Below, piece after piece: positions 16,009 to 25,636 of a DNA stretch of 64,000 nucleotides; the stretch's first letter is position 1, and every line of letters begins with the position of its first letter. The notes beneath the pieces were generated by a model. The model was not told the DNA's origin and made no database searches. It saw only the letters and a list, made by a program, of their open reading frames with translations. Source of the stretch: Chryseobacterium endalhagicum (GTDB taxonomy: Bacteria; Bacteroidota; Bacteroidia; Flavobacteriales; Weeksellaceae); contig NZ_JAELVM010000001.1 in NCBI RefSeq assembly GCF_016745235.1, positions 1,997,856 to 2,061,855 on the forward strand, read 5' to 3'. Position numbers and translations under genes: made by a program.

Positions 16009-18795
16009 ATGAAAAAAATGATCATATTTCTGATGCTTTTGTTCTCTGTTTTTACGCTCGCCCAAACAACCAAAACGTATTACACGTGCCCGATGCATCC
16101 TGAGGTAGTATCTTCTAAACCCGGAGACTGCCCGAAATGCAAAATGACGCTGGTAAAGAAAACCGTTGTGACAAAACCGAAAGTTACGGCACAGCCTAAA
16201 ACAGTAGAGAAAGCAACAGATGTTAAACCTAAGATAAATAAAGTTCAGAATAAGACTGAGGTTAAGGCTAAGGCTAAGACTAAGATTAAGGCAGAGGCTA
16301 AAAGTAGTGCCGTACCGAAATCTATAGAAACTTCAAAAGGTAAAGCTGAAGCTCGTTCTTCTAAACCTCAATCTCAAACTCAATACACCTGTCCGATGCA
16401 CCCGGAAGTTGTTTCTGAAAAACCAGGGAAGTGTCCGAAATGCGGAATGGAACTGGTAGAAAAAGAAAACCATCAGCATGTTCCTGCGGAAGAACCAAAA
16501 GCAGATCAATCTGTATTCAAAAGAAATTCTGAAAACGGGAAAGTGACTTTTGGTGGAAAAACAGTACGATACGACCTTTATGTGAAAGACACCATCGTCA
16601 ATTTTACCGGGAAAAACCGCAGAGCCATCGCAATTAACGGAAAGCTGCAGGCTCCGACCTTATATTTCACGGAAGGAGACACAGCGGAGATCTATCTTCA
16701 TAACATGCTGAAAGAAAATACAGGACTTCACTGGCATGGAGTGATCCTTCCCAATGAACAGGACGGAGTTCCTTATCTTACGACAAAACCTGTGACGCCG
16801 GGAGAAACCCATTTGTATAAATTCAGGGTGTCGCAGAACGGGACGTACTGGTATCATTCCCACGAAGCTTTACAGGAACAGATCGGGATGAACGGAATTC
16901 TGGTATTTAATAAAAGAGAAGACGAGCCCAAATCGTCCTACAACAAAGAGATCCCGGTATTATTAGGAGACTGGAGTGATGAAGATCCGATGCAGATCGC
17001 AAGAAGGCTTCACATGGCCAATACAGACTGGTATGCCATTAAAAAGAATGCCGTACAGAGTTATTGGGAAGCCATTAAATCCGGAAATTTCGGAACAAAA
17101 GCCCTGAATGAATGGAAAAGAATGGAAGCCATGGATGTGAGTGATGTTTACTATGATAAATTCCTGATCAACGGGCTTCCAAGCTCTGATTATTCCAATC
17201 TGAAAGCGGGTGATAAGGTAAGGCTGAGGGTAGCCAACGGAGGATCATCCACCTATTTCTGGCTGAATTATGGGGGCGGAAAATTTAAAGTAGTCGGAAA
17301 CGATGGGAATGATGTGGTTCCGGTAGAAGTGGACCGCCTGATCATCGGGGTTTCCGAAACGTATGATATTGAAGTGACCATTCCGGAAAATAAAAGCTTT
17401 GAATTCCGTTCCACCTCAGAAGACAGGGTCGGTCATGCTTCCCTGTGGCTGGGCTCCGGTGAAAAAGTGGAAGCTCCCAATCTGCCGAGGCTCCTGCTTT
17501 TTGAAGGCATGAAAATGATGAACGGAATGATGGAAATGAGCGGAAATATGAAGCCGATGAATATGGAGATGGGCAAACAGATGATGGACATGAATGAAGT
17601 AATGTATCCCGAACTTCCTGAAAGCCAGCGAAAAATGACGATGAAGCATATGAATGAAATGATGGGAATTAAGACTAAGGAAGAAGATCATTCAACGGGA
17701 GCTTCAGGAGCCACCGATCATTCAGGAATGGATATGAAAGAAGAGAAAACAATCAAAAGACTTTCGTACAACCTCCTGAAATCTCCTGAAAAGACAATTC
17801 TTCCTGATGAAAACGTAAGAGAACTGAAGTTTACCCTGGAAGGAAATATGAACCAGTATCTGTGGACCCTTGACAATAAAACAGTCACGGAAACCGATAA
17901 GATCCTGGTGAAAAAAGGGGAGATCCTGAGAATTACGATGTACAATAATTCTATGATGCGCCACCCGATGCACCTTCACGGTCATGATTTCAGACTGATC
18001 AATTCAAAAGGAGAATATTCTCCCCTGAAAAACGTACTGGATATTATGCCGATGGAAACCAACACCATTGAATTTGCAGCCAATCAGGATGGCGACTGGT
18101 TTTTCCACTGTCATATTTTATACCACATGATGGCGGGAATGGGAAGAATATTCAGCTATGAGAATTCAAAACCCAATCCGCAGCTGCCCAACAGAAAGCT
18201 GGCCTGGAAAAACTTTCTGAAAGACAACAAAATGGTCAGCTCCATGGGAATGCTGGATATAGCAAGCAACAAAGTACATGCAGAATCGATGACGATGTTC
18301 GGGCCAAGATGGGCGAATCTGAATCAGTTTCATTCCAACTGGGATTTCGATCACTTTGAAGGAAACGTGAAAGTGGGAAGATTTCTTGGGAAATTCCAGT
18401 GGGCGCTTCCTTATGCAGGTTTCAGGATTCAGAAGAATCATGAGATCATGGAAAGACAGATGGCTGAAGATATGGGAATGAAATTCCGTGGCAAGAAGTC
18501 GTGGTTTGGGCAGCAGAGTGCTTCAAAAGACCAGTATGCCTTTATGGTTGGGGTACAGTATCTTTTACCGATGCTGATCACCGCTGATGCCAGTGTAGAC
18601 CAGAACGGAAAAGTACTCCTTGAATTAAGCAGGGAAGATATTCCGATCTCCAGAAGGATAAGGGGGAATTTCACCCTGAACTCTGACGGAGAATTCTCAA
18701 CAGGATTAAGATACATTTTACAGAAATGGTTATCGGTCTCCGGAAATTATGATAATGAAATGGGCTGGGGAGCCGGACTTACTTTAACCTATTAA
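16009..18795 (+). CDS. Multicopper oxidase fused to CopB-like barrel, with two heavy-metal domains
   Basis: A 928-residue exported protein with a signal peptide (1 to about 18). Two heavy-metal binding domains (YTCPMHPEVV...CPKC type) lie at about 25-50 and 126-150, joined by a Lys/Ala-rich linker. The CopA-type multicopper oxidase follows: HWH at 241-243, a WYHSH motif further on, HPMHLHGHD at 652-660 and HCH at 700-702, so all four copper-binding blocks are present. A Met/His-rich insert lies at about 500-580. Residues from about 725 to the end resemble the CopB/PcoB outer-membrane copper protein and finish in a hydrophobic-aromatic strand (LTLTY). CopA and CopB are normally separate proteins. 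It should oxidise Cu(I) and bind copper in the periplasm or at the outer membrane. The fusion is real in this sequence; its topology is inference. Confidence 0.9.
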   Translation: MKKMIIFLMLLFSVFTLAQTTKTYYTCPMHPEVVSSKPGDCPKCKMTLVKKTVVTKPKVTAQPKTVEKATDVKPKINKVQNKTEVKAKAKTKIKAEAKSSAVPKSIETSKGKAEARSSKPQSQTQYTCPMHPEVVSEKPGKCPKCGMELVEKENHQHVPAEEPKADQSVFKRNSENGKVTFGGKTVRYDLYVKDTIVNFTGKNRRAIAINGKLQAPTLYFTEGDTAEIYLHNMLKENTGLHWHGVILPNEQDGVPYLTTKPVTPGETHLYKFRVSQNGTYWYHSHEALQEQIGMNGILVFNKREDEPKSSYNKEIPVLLGDWSDEDPMQIARRLHMANTDWYAIKKNAVQSYWEAIKSGNFGTKALNEWKRMEAMDVSDVYYDKFLINGLPSSDYSNLKAGDKVRLRVANGGSSTYFWLNYGGGKFKVVGNDGNDVVPVEVDRLIIGVSETYDIEVTIPENKSFEFRSTSEDRVGHASLWLGSGEKVEAPNLPRLLLFEGMKMMNGMMEMSGNMKPMNMEMGKQMMDMNEVMYPELPESQRKMTMKHMNEMMGIKTKEEDHSTGASGATDHSGMDMKEEKTIKRLSYNLLKSPEKTILPDENVRELKFTLEGNMNQYLWTLDNKTVTETDKILVKKGEILRITMYNNSMMRHPMHLHGHDFRLINSKGEYSPLKNVLDIMPMETNTIEFAANQDGDWFFHCHILYHMMAGMGRIFSYENSKPNPQLPNRKLAWKNFLKDNKMVSSMGMLDIASNKVHAESMTMFGPRWANLNQFHSNWDFDHFEGNVKVGRFLGKFQWALPYAGFRIQKNHEIMERQMAEDMGMKFRGKKSWFGQQSASKDQYAFMVGVQYLLPMLITADASVDQNGKVLLELSREDIPISRRIRGNFTLNSDGEFSTGLRYILQKWLSVSGNYDNEMGWGAGLTLTY
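16257..16301. repeat. AAGGCT hexamer tract coding the oxidase linker
   Basis: Hexamer-like repeats encode the Lys-Ala linker (residues 84-98) between the two heavy-metal domains. The same hexamer type is found in the spacer at 2181-2207, with 14 of 15 bases shared at one stretch. Confidence 0.6.
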
Positions 18796-18800
18796 TGAGA

Positions 18801-18830
18801 GAGGTTGTCATTTTTGACAACCTCTTTTTT
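18801..18830 (+). terminator. Intrinsic terminator of the copper cluster
   Basis: A perfect 10-bp stem GAGGTTGTCA / TGACAACCTC (18801-18810, 18815-18824) with a 4-base loop, followed by T6. Confidence 0.93.
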
Positions 18831-18894
18831 ATATTTTATACCAGAATGAACGATCTTGTAAACACATCCATTGAGAATATCGAAAGAGTGACGT

Positions 18895-19260
18895 TTTTTT
18901 TCACGCAAAGTTTCTTGAAACGTTCTTGATTATTTTAAGGAAAGCAAAGATATCGGCTTCCCTGTTAATTAAGCATTCAGTATAGTGTACGCTTAGTCGA
19001 ATCAATCTCCGATTGATTCTTTCTTTGCTAACTTTAATAAGCGGAACTAAAATATTCCTTTGCATCAAAAAAATATCACTTATACTTATTAGAAGAACTC
19101 TTATAGTTTTTTGATGCAAAAGGTTATTATCGATATAGGATATCTGAGGGTGCAAAGTAGAATCAATCTCCGATTGATTTGATTAAGCGGATGTTTTGTT
19201 TACGCTTAATCGCTGACGGAGTCTGCTTCTTTGCTTACTTAAATCAAGCATTATTAAACA
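18895..19260. repeat. Repeat-rich spacer with two identical hairpins
   Basis: AATCAATC-TCC-GATTGATT occurs twice, at 19000-19018 and 19161-19179; each copy is a perfect 8-bp stem with a 3-base loop. Around them recur TACGCTTA, AAGCGGA and TTTGCTTACT/TTTGCTAACT motifs. An open frame of about 84 codons on the minus strand (18901-19155) shows no family features and consists largely of these repeats, so no gene is called. Confidence 0.6.
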
Positions 19261-19263
19261 ATG

Positions 19264-20025
19264 TTATTTTAGAAAGTATTTATAAAACTTCAATACTTTT
19301 TTTACTTTACGCTTGGTTTTTTGCCTGTTTGTAGCTTTAATGATTTCTTCCAGACATTGTTCCGGAGAAATTCCCGATAACAATGAATACTCCTGACCTA
19401 TGATTTGGAGAATATCCGGATCATTGGTTACCCGCGAAAAATTTTTAAACCTGTCGGCATTTTCAAATCTTTCGTGAAAATTCATCCTGTTTAAGTCTAC
19501 CAGAAAAAAACGGTATTCATTGTTGATTTTCTTTATTAAAAAATTTCCGGGCGAATTATCTATGAATTCAATTCCCTGTTCATGCAGCTGATAGATTAAT
19601 AAAGTATATCCTTTAACAATTTCCTGCCAGTCTTCAAAGGAATTTTTGTTGAGAAATACATCTTCCAGTGTAAATCCGTTTTCCAGCTGCTCGCTTATAT
19701 AATAACTGTTTGTTAACCCGATGCAGTCGTGAAATTCTACATAAGCGATAGGTTTTGGGGTATAGAAATTTTTAGAAATCAATAAATGGGCATATTCGAA
19801 AGAGCGCTTTGCTTTGGACTTCCGGTAATATTTGTAGACATGCCTGTTAATTATATTATGCTGTTTAAATGATTTAAAATTAAGGGTCATATTGTTGATG
19901 ATGATCCACTTTACAATATTTCTGGTTCCAGGTCCTATCAGGTTCCCTTCATTTTGAAAATTTTTTATAATGCGGAGTACATCAGTAGCGTAGTGGGTGT
20001 AATCTGTTGCAACGATTAGGTTCAT
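19264..20025 (-). CDS. InaA-type lipopolysaccharide (Kdo) kinase family protein
   Basis: A 253-residue protein of the protein-kinase-like superfamily. It shows a glycine-containing N-terminal region, a candidate helix-C Glu at 77 (RSFEYAH), a catalytic-loop match D156 with N161 (IDNSPGNFL), and a metal-binding Asp at 177 (VDLNR, the DFG equivalent). This layout matches the InaA/WaaP/KdkA group that phosphorylates heptose or Kdo in the LPS core. It lies 72 bases downstream of a GT9 glycosyltransferase on the same strand, which supports LPS-core work. The exact phosphate acceptor is not determinable. It ends with a basic tail, as in peripheral membrane enzymes. Confidence 0.75.
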   Translation of the reverse strand: MNLIVATDYTHYATDVLRIIKNFQNEGNLIGPGTRNIVKWIIINNMTLNFKSFKQHNIINRHVYKYYRKSKAKRSFEYAHLLISKNFYTPKPIAYVEFHDCIGLTNSYYISEQLENGFTLEDVFLNKNSFEDWQEIVKGYTLLIYQLHEQGIEFIDNSPGNFLIKKINNEYRFFLVDLNRMNFHERFENADRFKNFSRVTNDPDILQIIGQEYSLLSGISPEQCLEEIIKATNRQKTKRKVKKVLKFYKYFLK

Positions 20026-20097
20026 AGTAACATGGGTGCGGTATTAATATATTCAAATTCCGTTCAGTTCATGGGGCTCAAGATTGGCCTGTAGTCA

Positions 20098-21138
20098 TTA
20101 TTGAAGTACCTTTTTTATCAGATCTGATATTTCCTTTTCATTAACCTGGTTGGTATCTACAGAAAAGCTTTTATCATTGTAAGGCTTATACATATTGTCA
20201 TTGGTGACCGAAAATAACCCTAGTGTTGGCGTTCCCGATGCACTTGCTAAATGCATGACTCCATTATCAGCAGCGATAAAAATGCAGGTATTGGCAATGA
20301 ATGCGGCCATTTCCCGGATATCGGTGCTGTAGAAAGTCGGGATTTTAAAATTTAATTTAGAGATATTTTCTACCGGCAGAAGTTCCACGAAGTTATACTC
20401 AGGAAACTCAGATTGCAGATGGGCGTAAAAAGAATTCCACCAATCTTCGGAATAGCATTTTTCCCCTGTAGCATTAGTATACAGACAAATTGTTTTTTTG
20501 TCGTTATTGATGATCTGGGCCAGTTTTATTTTACCGGTTTCTATTTCATCTTTATCTAATTTAATACTTAGATAAGGGATTTTGCTTATATTTTCTTCAA
20601 ATCCCAATTGAGTCAGGAATTTTCTCAGGTTGTATATTACGTTTTTGGCGGAATGCTGATAATCGGAGTGTTTCAGATGAAGCTCCTCATCCCATTCACT
20701 GTAAAATTTATATTTGGCATTGGCCAGCCGGGTCGATAATTTTCCTGATGACGAGCCGTGGGTAGAATTGATCACCAAATCATATTTTTTCCAACGCAGC
20801 GTAAACCAGCCATTTACATATTTAAACAAATTTTTGAATGGCTTTTTGGGAAGCTGGATGATCTGATCAATATTTTCGTAATTTTTAAAAATAGTAGGAG
20901 AGATGCCGCCTTTTACAAACAGATCAACTCTGGCATTGGGAAACGCATTGGTAACCTCCTGTACAATGGGGGTAAGCAGTAAAAGGTTTCCTAATCTATG
21001 GTTTGGGCGTGAGATTAATATTTTTTTTATCGTTGTGTTTTGGGCATGTATGGGGGAAGAGCTTGATTTGCCAATATTTTTTGTAATGCTGTGCATGAAT
21101 TTCCTTCTGACGGCATTGAGGTTTTTCGGTACTTTCAT
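20098..21138 (-). CDS. Glycosyltransferase family 9 (heptosyltransferase-like)
   Basis: A 346-residue protein with the two-domain GT-B layout of family 9. The N-terminal domain has 'ILISRPNHRLGNLLLLTPIV' at about 41-60, which is the family's first nucleotide-domain strand and LGD/LGN loop. The C-terminal domain has 'FIAADNGVMHLASASGTPTL' at about 291-310, the donor-binding signature with its conserved D/N-G-x-x-H. These enzymes add heptose or a related sugar to the LPS core from a nucleotide-activated donor at the inner membrane's cytoplasmic face. An N-terminal 40-residue basic extension precedes the fold. It is followed by the InaA-like kinase, so the two probably build and phosphorylate one core structure. 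Confidence 0.85.
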   Translation of the reverse strand: MKVPKNLNAVRRKFMHSITKNIGKSSSSPIHAQNTTIKKILISRPNHRLGNLLLLTPIVQEVTNAFPNARVDLFVKGGISPTIFKNYENIDQIIQLPKKPFKNLFKYVNGWFTLRWKKYDLVINSTHGSSSGKLSTRLANAKYKFYSEWDEELHLKHSDYQHSAKNVIYNLRKFLTQLGFEENISKIPYLSIKLDKDEIETGKIKLAQIINNDKKTICLYTNATGEKCYSEDWWNSFYAHLQSEFPEYNFVELLPVENISKLNFKIPTFYSTDIREMAAFIANTCIFIAADNGVMHLASASGTPTLGLFSVTNDNMYKPYNDKSFSVDTNQVNEKEISDLIKKVLQ

Positions 21139-21504
21139 ATAAGGGCCAGGATATTTTTTGTTTTTTATATTTTACTCTTTCATTGTAACCGTCGCCATCT
21201 GGTTTTAAATAAAAAAAATGCTAAGTAGATTTTAATATGTATTTATTGTTAATTTTTCATTAAATCCATTTAAACAGGAGCGTATGTTAACTAATGTTCA
21301 TATTAAAGTGATTTATTATAACCAATTTATAGACTAAACGTAAAAAATCTATATTTTAGTGATTGATAACGACTATAGTCGAATTTTGAAATGTCAATGA
21401 GTTTTATTTTAATAGTATTCAATTCTTTGTGATATTTATTTTTTCAGTTACTTCTCAATTTTAACTTTTATAAATGAAAAACATTATTGTATAGAAAATC
21501 AATT
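21139..21504. other. Divergent intergenic region, no gene seen
   Basis: About 365 bases of AT-rich sequence between two divergent genes. Stop codons are frequent in all frames; no palindrome, repeat or clear promoter match stood out. Confidence 0.5.
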
Positions 21505-22071
21505 ATGGAAGAAAATCAAAATTTTAGTACGGAAGGGCTCAACGCTGTGGAGCTAATGGAACAACTCAAGATCAAAACAGAATCTCTGTATAAGGAATTT
21601 CAAAGCCTGAGCTCCGGAGTTTCCATTATGGATGAAAAGCTAAAGCGAACAGAACACTTCGTTGAGCAAAATCTGAAAGAACTGAAAGAAAAAGCTGGGA
21701 CTGTCAGGGTAGGAATTTCCCCGGAAGATCTCCGGCAGCTTGAATCGTACAAAGATTATTTCAATCACTATAAACCTCTTTTATATGTCTCACTGTTCAT
21801 TATTTTATCGGGTTGGGGATTAGGAATTTTCAGTGCTCTTTCCGGAGTGAAATGGTATAAGGAGAGCGTCCGCACGAAGCAGGAAATAAGAACTGATGTT
21901 CTGCAGGAAATAAAAGCACAGGGAAATATGATCATTGAGAGCCAGACATTCCTTAACTACAGGGAACAGAGTGAGGCTTTAAAAGCCTGGCAGAAGTCAA
22001 ATCCGAAGGAGAGTGAATCGTTTACCAACTATTTAAAACAATATCAAAAATTAAAGAAAGAAAATAAATAA
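21505..22071 (+). CDS. Coiled-coil membrane protein of unknown function
   Basis: A 188-residue protein from the ATG at 21505; a TTG 18 bases upstream is also in frame but adds only six unlikely residues. Residues about 13-65 are charged and heptad-like (a probable coiled coil), one transmembrane helix follows at about 93-113 (LLYVSLFIILSGWGLGIFSAL), and the C-terminal 75 residues are again helical and charged. It is therefore a single-pass protein with long helical arms on both sides. No family was recognised. It is isolated between divergent LPS genes and a convergent peptidase gene. Confidence 0.7.
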   Translation: MEENQNFSTEGLNAVELMEQLKIKTESLYKEFQSLSSGVSIMDEKLKRTEHFVEQNLKELKEKAGTVRVGISPEDLRQLESYKDYFNHYKPLLYVSLFIILSGWGLGIFSALSGVKWYKESVRTKQEIRTDVLQEIKAQGNMIIESQTFLNYREQSEALKAWQKSNPKESESFTNYLKQYQKLKKENK

Positions 22072-22097
22072 TTTTTTTTGAGAAAACGGCCAAATAA

Positions 22098-22126
22098 AAA
22101 GGCTGCCCATTCTTTGGACAGCCTTT
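22098..22126. terminator. Bidirectional terminator
   Basis: AAAGGCTGCCC and GGACAGCCTTT pair over most of 11 bases between two convergent genes, with A-rich and T-rich flanks. Confidence 0.75.
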
Positions 22127-22162
22127 GTTTATGAAAACTGAATTTTTTCAGTAATTATATTT

Positions 22163-24202
22163 TTAATTAGTAGCTTTCTGTGCAGCACCTGCTGTTTTTT
22201 CAGCTGGTGTGTAAGTTACTTTTGTAATGTCAACAGTCATTTCTTTCAGTCGTTTTGCTACAGGTTCAGGCATATCTTTCTGATATCTTCCTCCGATGAT
22301 TTCGGCAAGGAATTTCTCTGTTTCAGCGTACATAGCCATATTATTAACCGGTTTTCTGAATCCGTGCCCTTCATCGTCTGCCAGGATATAATTTACTTTT
22401 TTCCCTTTTTCACGAAGCGCAATTACAATCTGATCTGCTTCCGCCTGTTTTACTCTAGGATCATTAGCTCCCTGAATAATCAATAATGGCTTCACGATTT
22501 TATCTACGCTGAACAACGGACTTGCCTGCTGCATAAGCTTTTTACCTTCTTCTGTTTTAGGATCACCTACCATTCCATACAGAGAGGCACGGGCGGCTTC
22601 CCAATAGGCAGGAACAGAGTCAAGAAGGGTAAACAGATTACTAGGTCCAACGATATCAACACCTCCAGCATACAGGTCAGGAGTGAAAGCAAGACCCGCC
22701 AATGTTGCATAGCCACCGTAGCTTCCTCCCATGATCACCACTTTGTTTTTATCCGCAATTCCCTTGTCAATCAGGTATTTTACGCCCCAGGTGATATCAT
22801 CCTGCATCAGTTTTCCCCACTGAAGATCACCGGCGTTTTTGAATTTTTTTCCGTAACCTCCACTGGCTCTGAAGTTAGGCTGAAGTACAGCGTACCCTCT
22901 GTTCGCTAAAAACTGTACGGTTGAGCTGTAGCCCCAGTAATCTCTCGGACCTTTCGGACCTCCGTGAACTAAAACCACTACCGGAAGATTTTTCCCGGAA
23001 GAGTTTGCAGGAATGGTTAGATAAGCGGGAATTTCAAGGCCGTCACTGCTTTTATAAGTGATAGGTGACATAGGAGCCAGATACTTTTCTACTTTTTTCA
23101 ATTCAGGTCTTGGGGTGTACTGGAAGACCAGTTCTTTGGTTTTAGCATCGAAATAATAGGCTTCTGATGCGTATTTATCGCCCCAAACTGAGATTAAAAA
23201 CTTGGAATAGTCTTTTGTTGAGCTGGCAAAATCAACTTCTCTTCCCGGGAATTTACTTTGCAGGAATTTATAGTTGGCTTCCCATGTTTTATCTTTCCAG
23301 TAGTTTTCGGTTTTGTCTCCGGTATAGGACGTTGAAATGATTTTTCTGGTATTTCTGTCCATAGATAATCCTCCGAAATCCACTTTTCCTTTCGGATCGC
23401 TTTCTATTTTGGTGATCTGCTTGGTTTTCGGATCCATCAGGTATAAGGCAGATTTATCCAGATCACCTTTATCTGTTACCAGATAGAATTTTGAGTTGTC
23501 TTCATTCCAGTTGGAGATATAAGCACTCTCTGTAACCAATGTTTCATAGATCGGAGTTAACTGATCTCCGTTTTTGTACAGAATCTGGGTGGTTCCTTTT
23601 TCATCGGTTTTGGATAAGACTCTTAGTTTTTCATCCCAATCGAAACCATAGCCTGTAATCCTGTCTTTATTTTCATAAATCTTTTTCAGTTCACCGGTTG
23701 AAATTTTCAGTGAATACAGGTCATGCCATGCTTTATCACGGTTATTAATCCCAATCATCAACAAATCCGGATCTTTTCTGCTGACCATCTGAATTTGAGC
23801 AGTCACATCTTTAAGCGGAGTTAGATTTCTGGACTCCGGAACGCCTTTATCGGCTTTTGCCATAGGATCTACCGCAAAAATATTCATGTTTTCATTTCCG
23901 TTATTATCTTTAACGTACAGGATGTACTTTCCGTTTTCAGACCAGAAATATCCTCCCAGGGGACGTTTGCTGTCGGTGAGCGGGCGGGCTTTATCAAAAG
24001 GTTCATCTACCTTTTTTACCCAGATATTCATGATTCCTTCATACTGTTTCATAAAAGAGATCCATTTTCCGTCCGGACTCAGCTGTCCGCCTGCAATTTC
24101 AGGATTTCCGTAAAAGAGTTCTCTGTCCAGCAGCGGGACTTCCTGTGCCTTTGTGGTCACCAGACCTACAACGATGGCTAATACATAAAAGATTTTTTTC
24201 AT
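22163..24202 (-). CDS. S9-family prolyl oligopeptidase-like serine peptidase
   Basis: A 679-residue exported peptidase. The signal peptide is residues 1 to about 19 (ending KAQ). Residues about 40-390 form a beta-propeller-like region, and the C-terminal alpha/beta-hydrolase domain holds the triad: Ser494 in GGSYGG, Asp581 in NDPRV and His613 in DEGHGF. This is the layout of dipeptidyl/acylaminoacyl peptidases, which remove short peptides from the N-termini of substrates that enter through the propeller. It should work in the periplasm on peptides brought in as nutrients. The last 35 residues are Lys/Ala-rich. It is monocistronic, with a terminator just beyond. Confidence 0.92.
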   Translation of the reverse strand: MKKIFYVLAIVVGLVTTKAQEVPLLDRELFYGNPEIAGGQLSPDGKWISFMKQYEGIMNIWVKKVDEPFDKARPLTDSKRPLGGYFWSENGKYILYVKDNNGNENMNIFAVDPMAKADKGVPESRNLTPLKDVTAQIQMVSRKDPDLLMIGINNRDKAWHDLYSLKISTGELKKIYENKDRITGYGFDWDEKLRVLSKTDEKGTTQILYKNGDQLTPIYETLVTESAYISNWNEDNSKFYLVTDKGDLDKSALYLMDPKTKQITKIESDPKGKVDFGGLSMDRNTRKIISTSYTGDKTENYWKDKTWEANYKFLQSKFPGREVDFASSTKDYSKFLISVWGDKYASEAYYFDAKTKELVFQYTPRPELKKVEKYLAPMSPITYKSSDGLEIPAYLTIPANSSGKNLPVVVLVHGGPKGPRDYWGYSSTVQFLANRGYAVLQPNFRASGGYGKKFKNAGDLQWGKLMQDDITWGVKYLIDKGIADKNKVVIMGGSYGGYATLAGLAFTPDLYAGGVDIVGPSNLFTLLDSVPAYWEAARASLYGMVGDPKTEEGKKLMQQASPLFSVDKIVKPLLIIQGANDPRVKQAEADQIVIALREKGKKVNYILADDEGHGFRKPVNNMAMYAETEKFLAEIIGGRYQKDMPEPVAKRLKEMTVDITKVTYTPAEKTAGAAQKATN

Positions 24203-24495
24203 TTTTTAGATTTATGTTATGATATATCCACTATTCAGATTTGTATAGTGGCTTGTCTTATTGGTAGTTATTATTTTGAAAATGTTACAATGATGCATTT
24301 ATAATCATGAAAAATAAATATTTTTCTACATTATCCTCAAACATCTGTGTAAATCAGTGTCATTTTTGGTAGTAATCAAAAATATTTTAACTCAGAATGG
24401 GTGTGGTTTTATTTTTTTAACCACGGATTGCGCAAATTTATACAGATGATTGTGTTTATGATCTGTAAAATTGTTAAATATAATTAGGTGAGAGT
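24203..24495. repeat. Spacer with a degenerate dispersed repeat
   Basis: The stretch near 24340-24455 contains ATCTGTGTAAATCAGTGTCA and, further on, CCACGGATTGCGC and ACAGATGATTGTG, related to the degenerate repeats at 11291-11512. The rest is AT-rich with no gene. Confidence 0.45.
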
Positions 24496-25614
24496 TTACA
24501 TTTCCAGCTTTATAATCTTTTCGGCCAGTTTATAATTGGTACTTTCCGGAATGAACCGCATAAAGAAATTCCGTAGAGTATTTCCCTTTTCCCATTGAGA
24601 CATTTTCCCGATTTTCCAGCTTGTATTGACCACATAATCCACTTTTTTTCTTCTGATTTTTTGAAATTCTTTAAAAATGCGATTGAAGTCCCGGCTGTTT
24701 TCCAGTAATTTTCCAATGATGTAAGCATCTTCAATCGCCTGACAGGCACCCTGACCCATATTGGGCGTTGTGGCATGAGCTGCATCCCCGATCAGACATA
24801 GATTATTCGAATACCAGGATGGAATAGGAGACAGGTCTGTAATATCATTGAGGATTATATTTTCTGTTAAAGTAGATTCAAGGATGCTGGGAGCAAGAGG
24901 ATGGAAATCTTTAAAATAATCCGGCAATTCCGGATATAGCTTATGTTTTTCTTCATTCACCAAAGCGTACCAGTACACTTTTTTCTCTGCAATTTTCACG
25001 AAACCGAAACGTTTTCCTTTTCCCCACATCTCAAAGGCCTCATGGTTAAACTGTTCAGGCAGATCGAATTCCAGGAGCCCGCGCCAGCATTTTTGCCCTG
25101 CATTCCGGATGTCTCCCGTTTTCAGGATCTGGTTTCGGACCCTAGATTTTATACCATCAGCACCAAAAATAATTTTAGAATCGGTCCGGTTTCCGTTTTC
25201 AAACAGTAAAGAATAATTCTCATGCTTTTCAATCTTATTCAAAGAGTGATTGAGTTTAATGGATGCCTGATCTATATTTTCTGCCAGAATTTTCTGCAGC
25301 TCAGCCCTGTGAATAGCTACATTGCAGGAATTGTATTTTTGTTCAAGCGCAAGAATACTCGTTTTTGTGATGGGTTTTAAAGATTCATCGGTAATGGAAA
25401 TTCCATGGAGCTTATTTCCGGCATTTTCAATTTTTTCTTTCAGGCCTAATTGATCAAAGATCTGCATGGCATTCACAGCCATCATAATTCCGGCGCCTAC
25501 AGGTTTTATTTCGGATGCAGATTCGTAGATAGTGAAGTCAAGCTGGTGCTGTTTCAGAATATTTCCTAATGTCAGCCCGCCAATTCCTGCGCCAATGATT
25601 GAAATATTATCCAT
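24496..25614 (-). CDS. FAD-dependent monooxygenase
   Basis: A 372-residue flavoprotein of the class A (para-hydroxybenzoate hydroxylase-like) family. The ADP-binding GAGIGG lies at 8-13, the DG motif in GADGIKSRVR at about 150-159, and the second FAD motif in LIGDAAHATTPNMGQG at about 271-286, which is close to the family's GD-x-A-H. These enzymes use NAD(P)H and O2 to hydroxylate aromatic rings or epoxidise alkenes. The substrate is unknown; sequence features do not favour TetX-type tetracycline inactivation over the salicylate-hydroxylase or zeaxanthin-epoxidase type. The GNAT gene lies 22 bases upstream on the same strand, so the two are probably co-transcribed. Confidence 0.88.
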   Translation of the reverse strand: MDNISIIGAGIGGLTLGNILKQHQLDFTIYESASEIKPVGAGIMMAVNAMQIFDQLGLKEKIENAGNKLHGISITDESLKPITKTSILALEQKYNSCNVAIHRAELQKILAENIDQASIKLNHSLNKIEKHENYSLLFENGNRTDSKIIFGADGIKSRVRNQILKTGDIRNAGQKCWRGLLEFDLPEQFNHEAFEMWGKGKRFGFVKIAEKKVYWYALVNEEKHKLYPELPDYFKDFHPLAPSILESTLTENIILNDITDLSPIPSWYSNNLCLIGDAAHATTPNMGQGACQAIEDAYIIGKLLENSRDFNRIFKEFQKIRRKKVDYVVNTSWKIGKMSQWEKGNTLRNFFMRFIPESTNYKLAEKIIKLEM

Positions 25615-25636
25615 ACCTGATACCTTTAATACGTTT

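Noticed and set aside
18901..19155. 84-codon open frame on the minus strand
   Set aside because: It consists mostly of spacer repeats, has no ribosome site or domain features, and includes one copy of the AATCAATC hairpin.
24496..25614. Reading the flavin monooxygenase as a TetX-type tetracycline-inactivating enzyme
   Set aside because: FAD motifs are shared by the whole class A family; the remaining sequence does not resemble what is known of TetX, and no resistance context is present.
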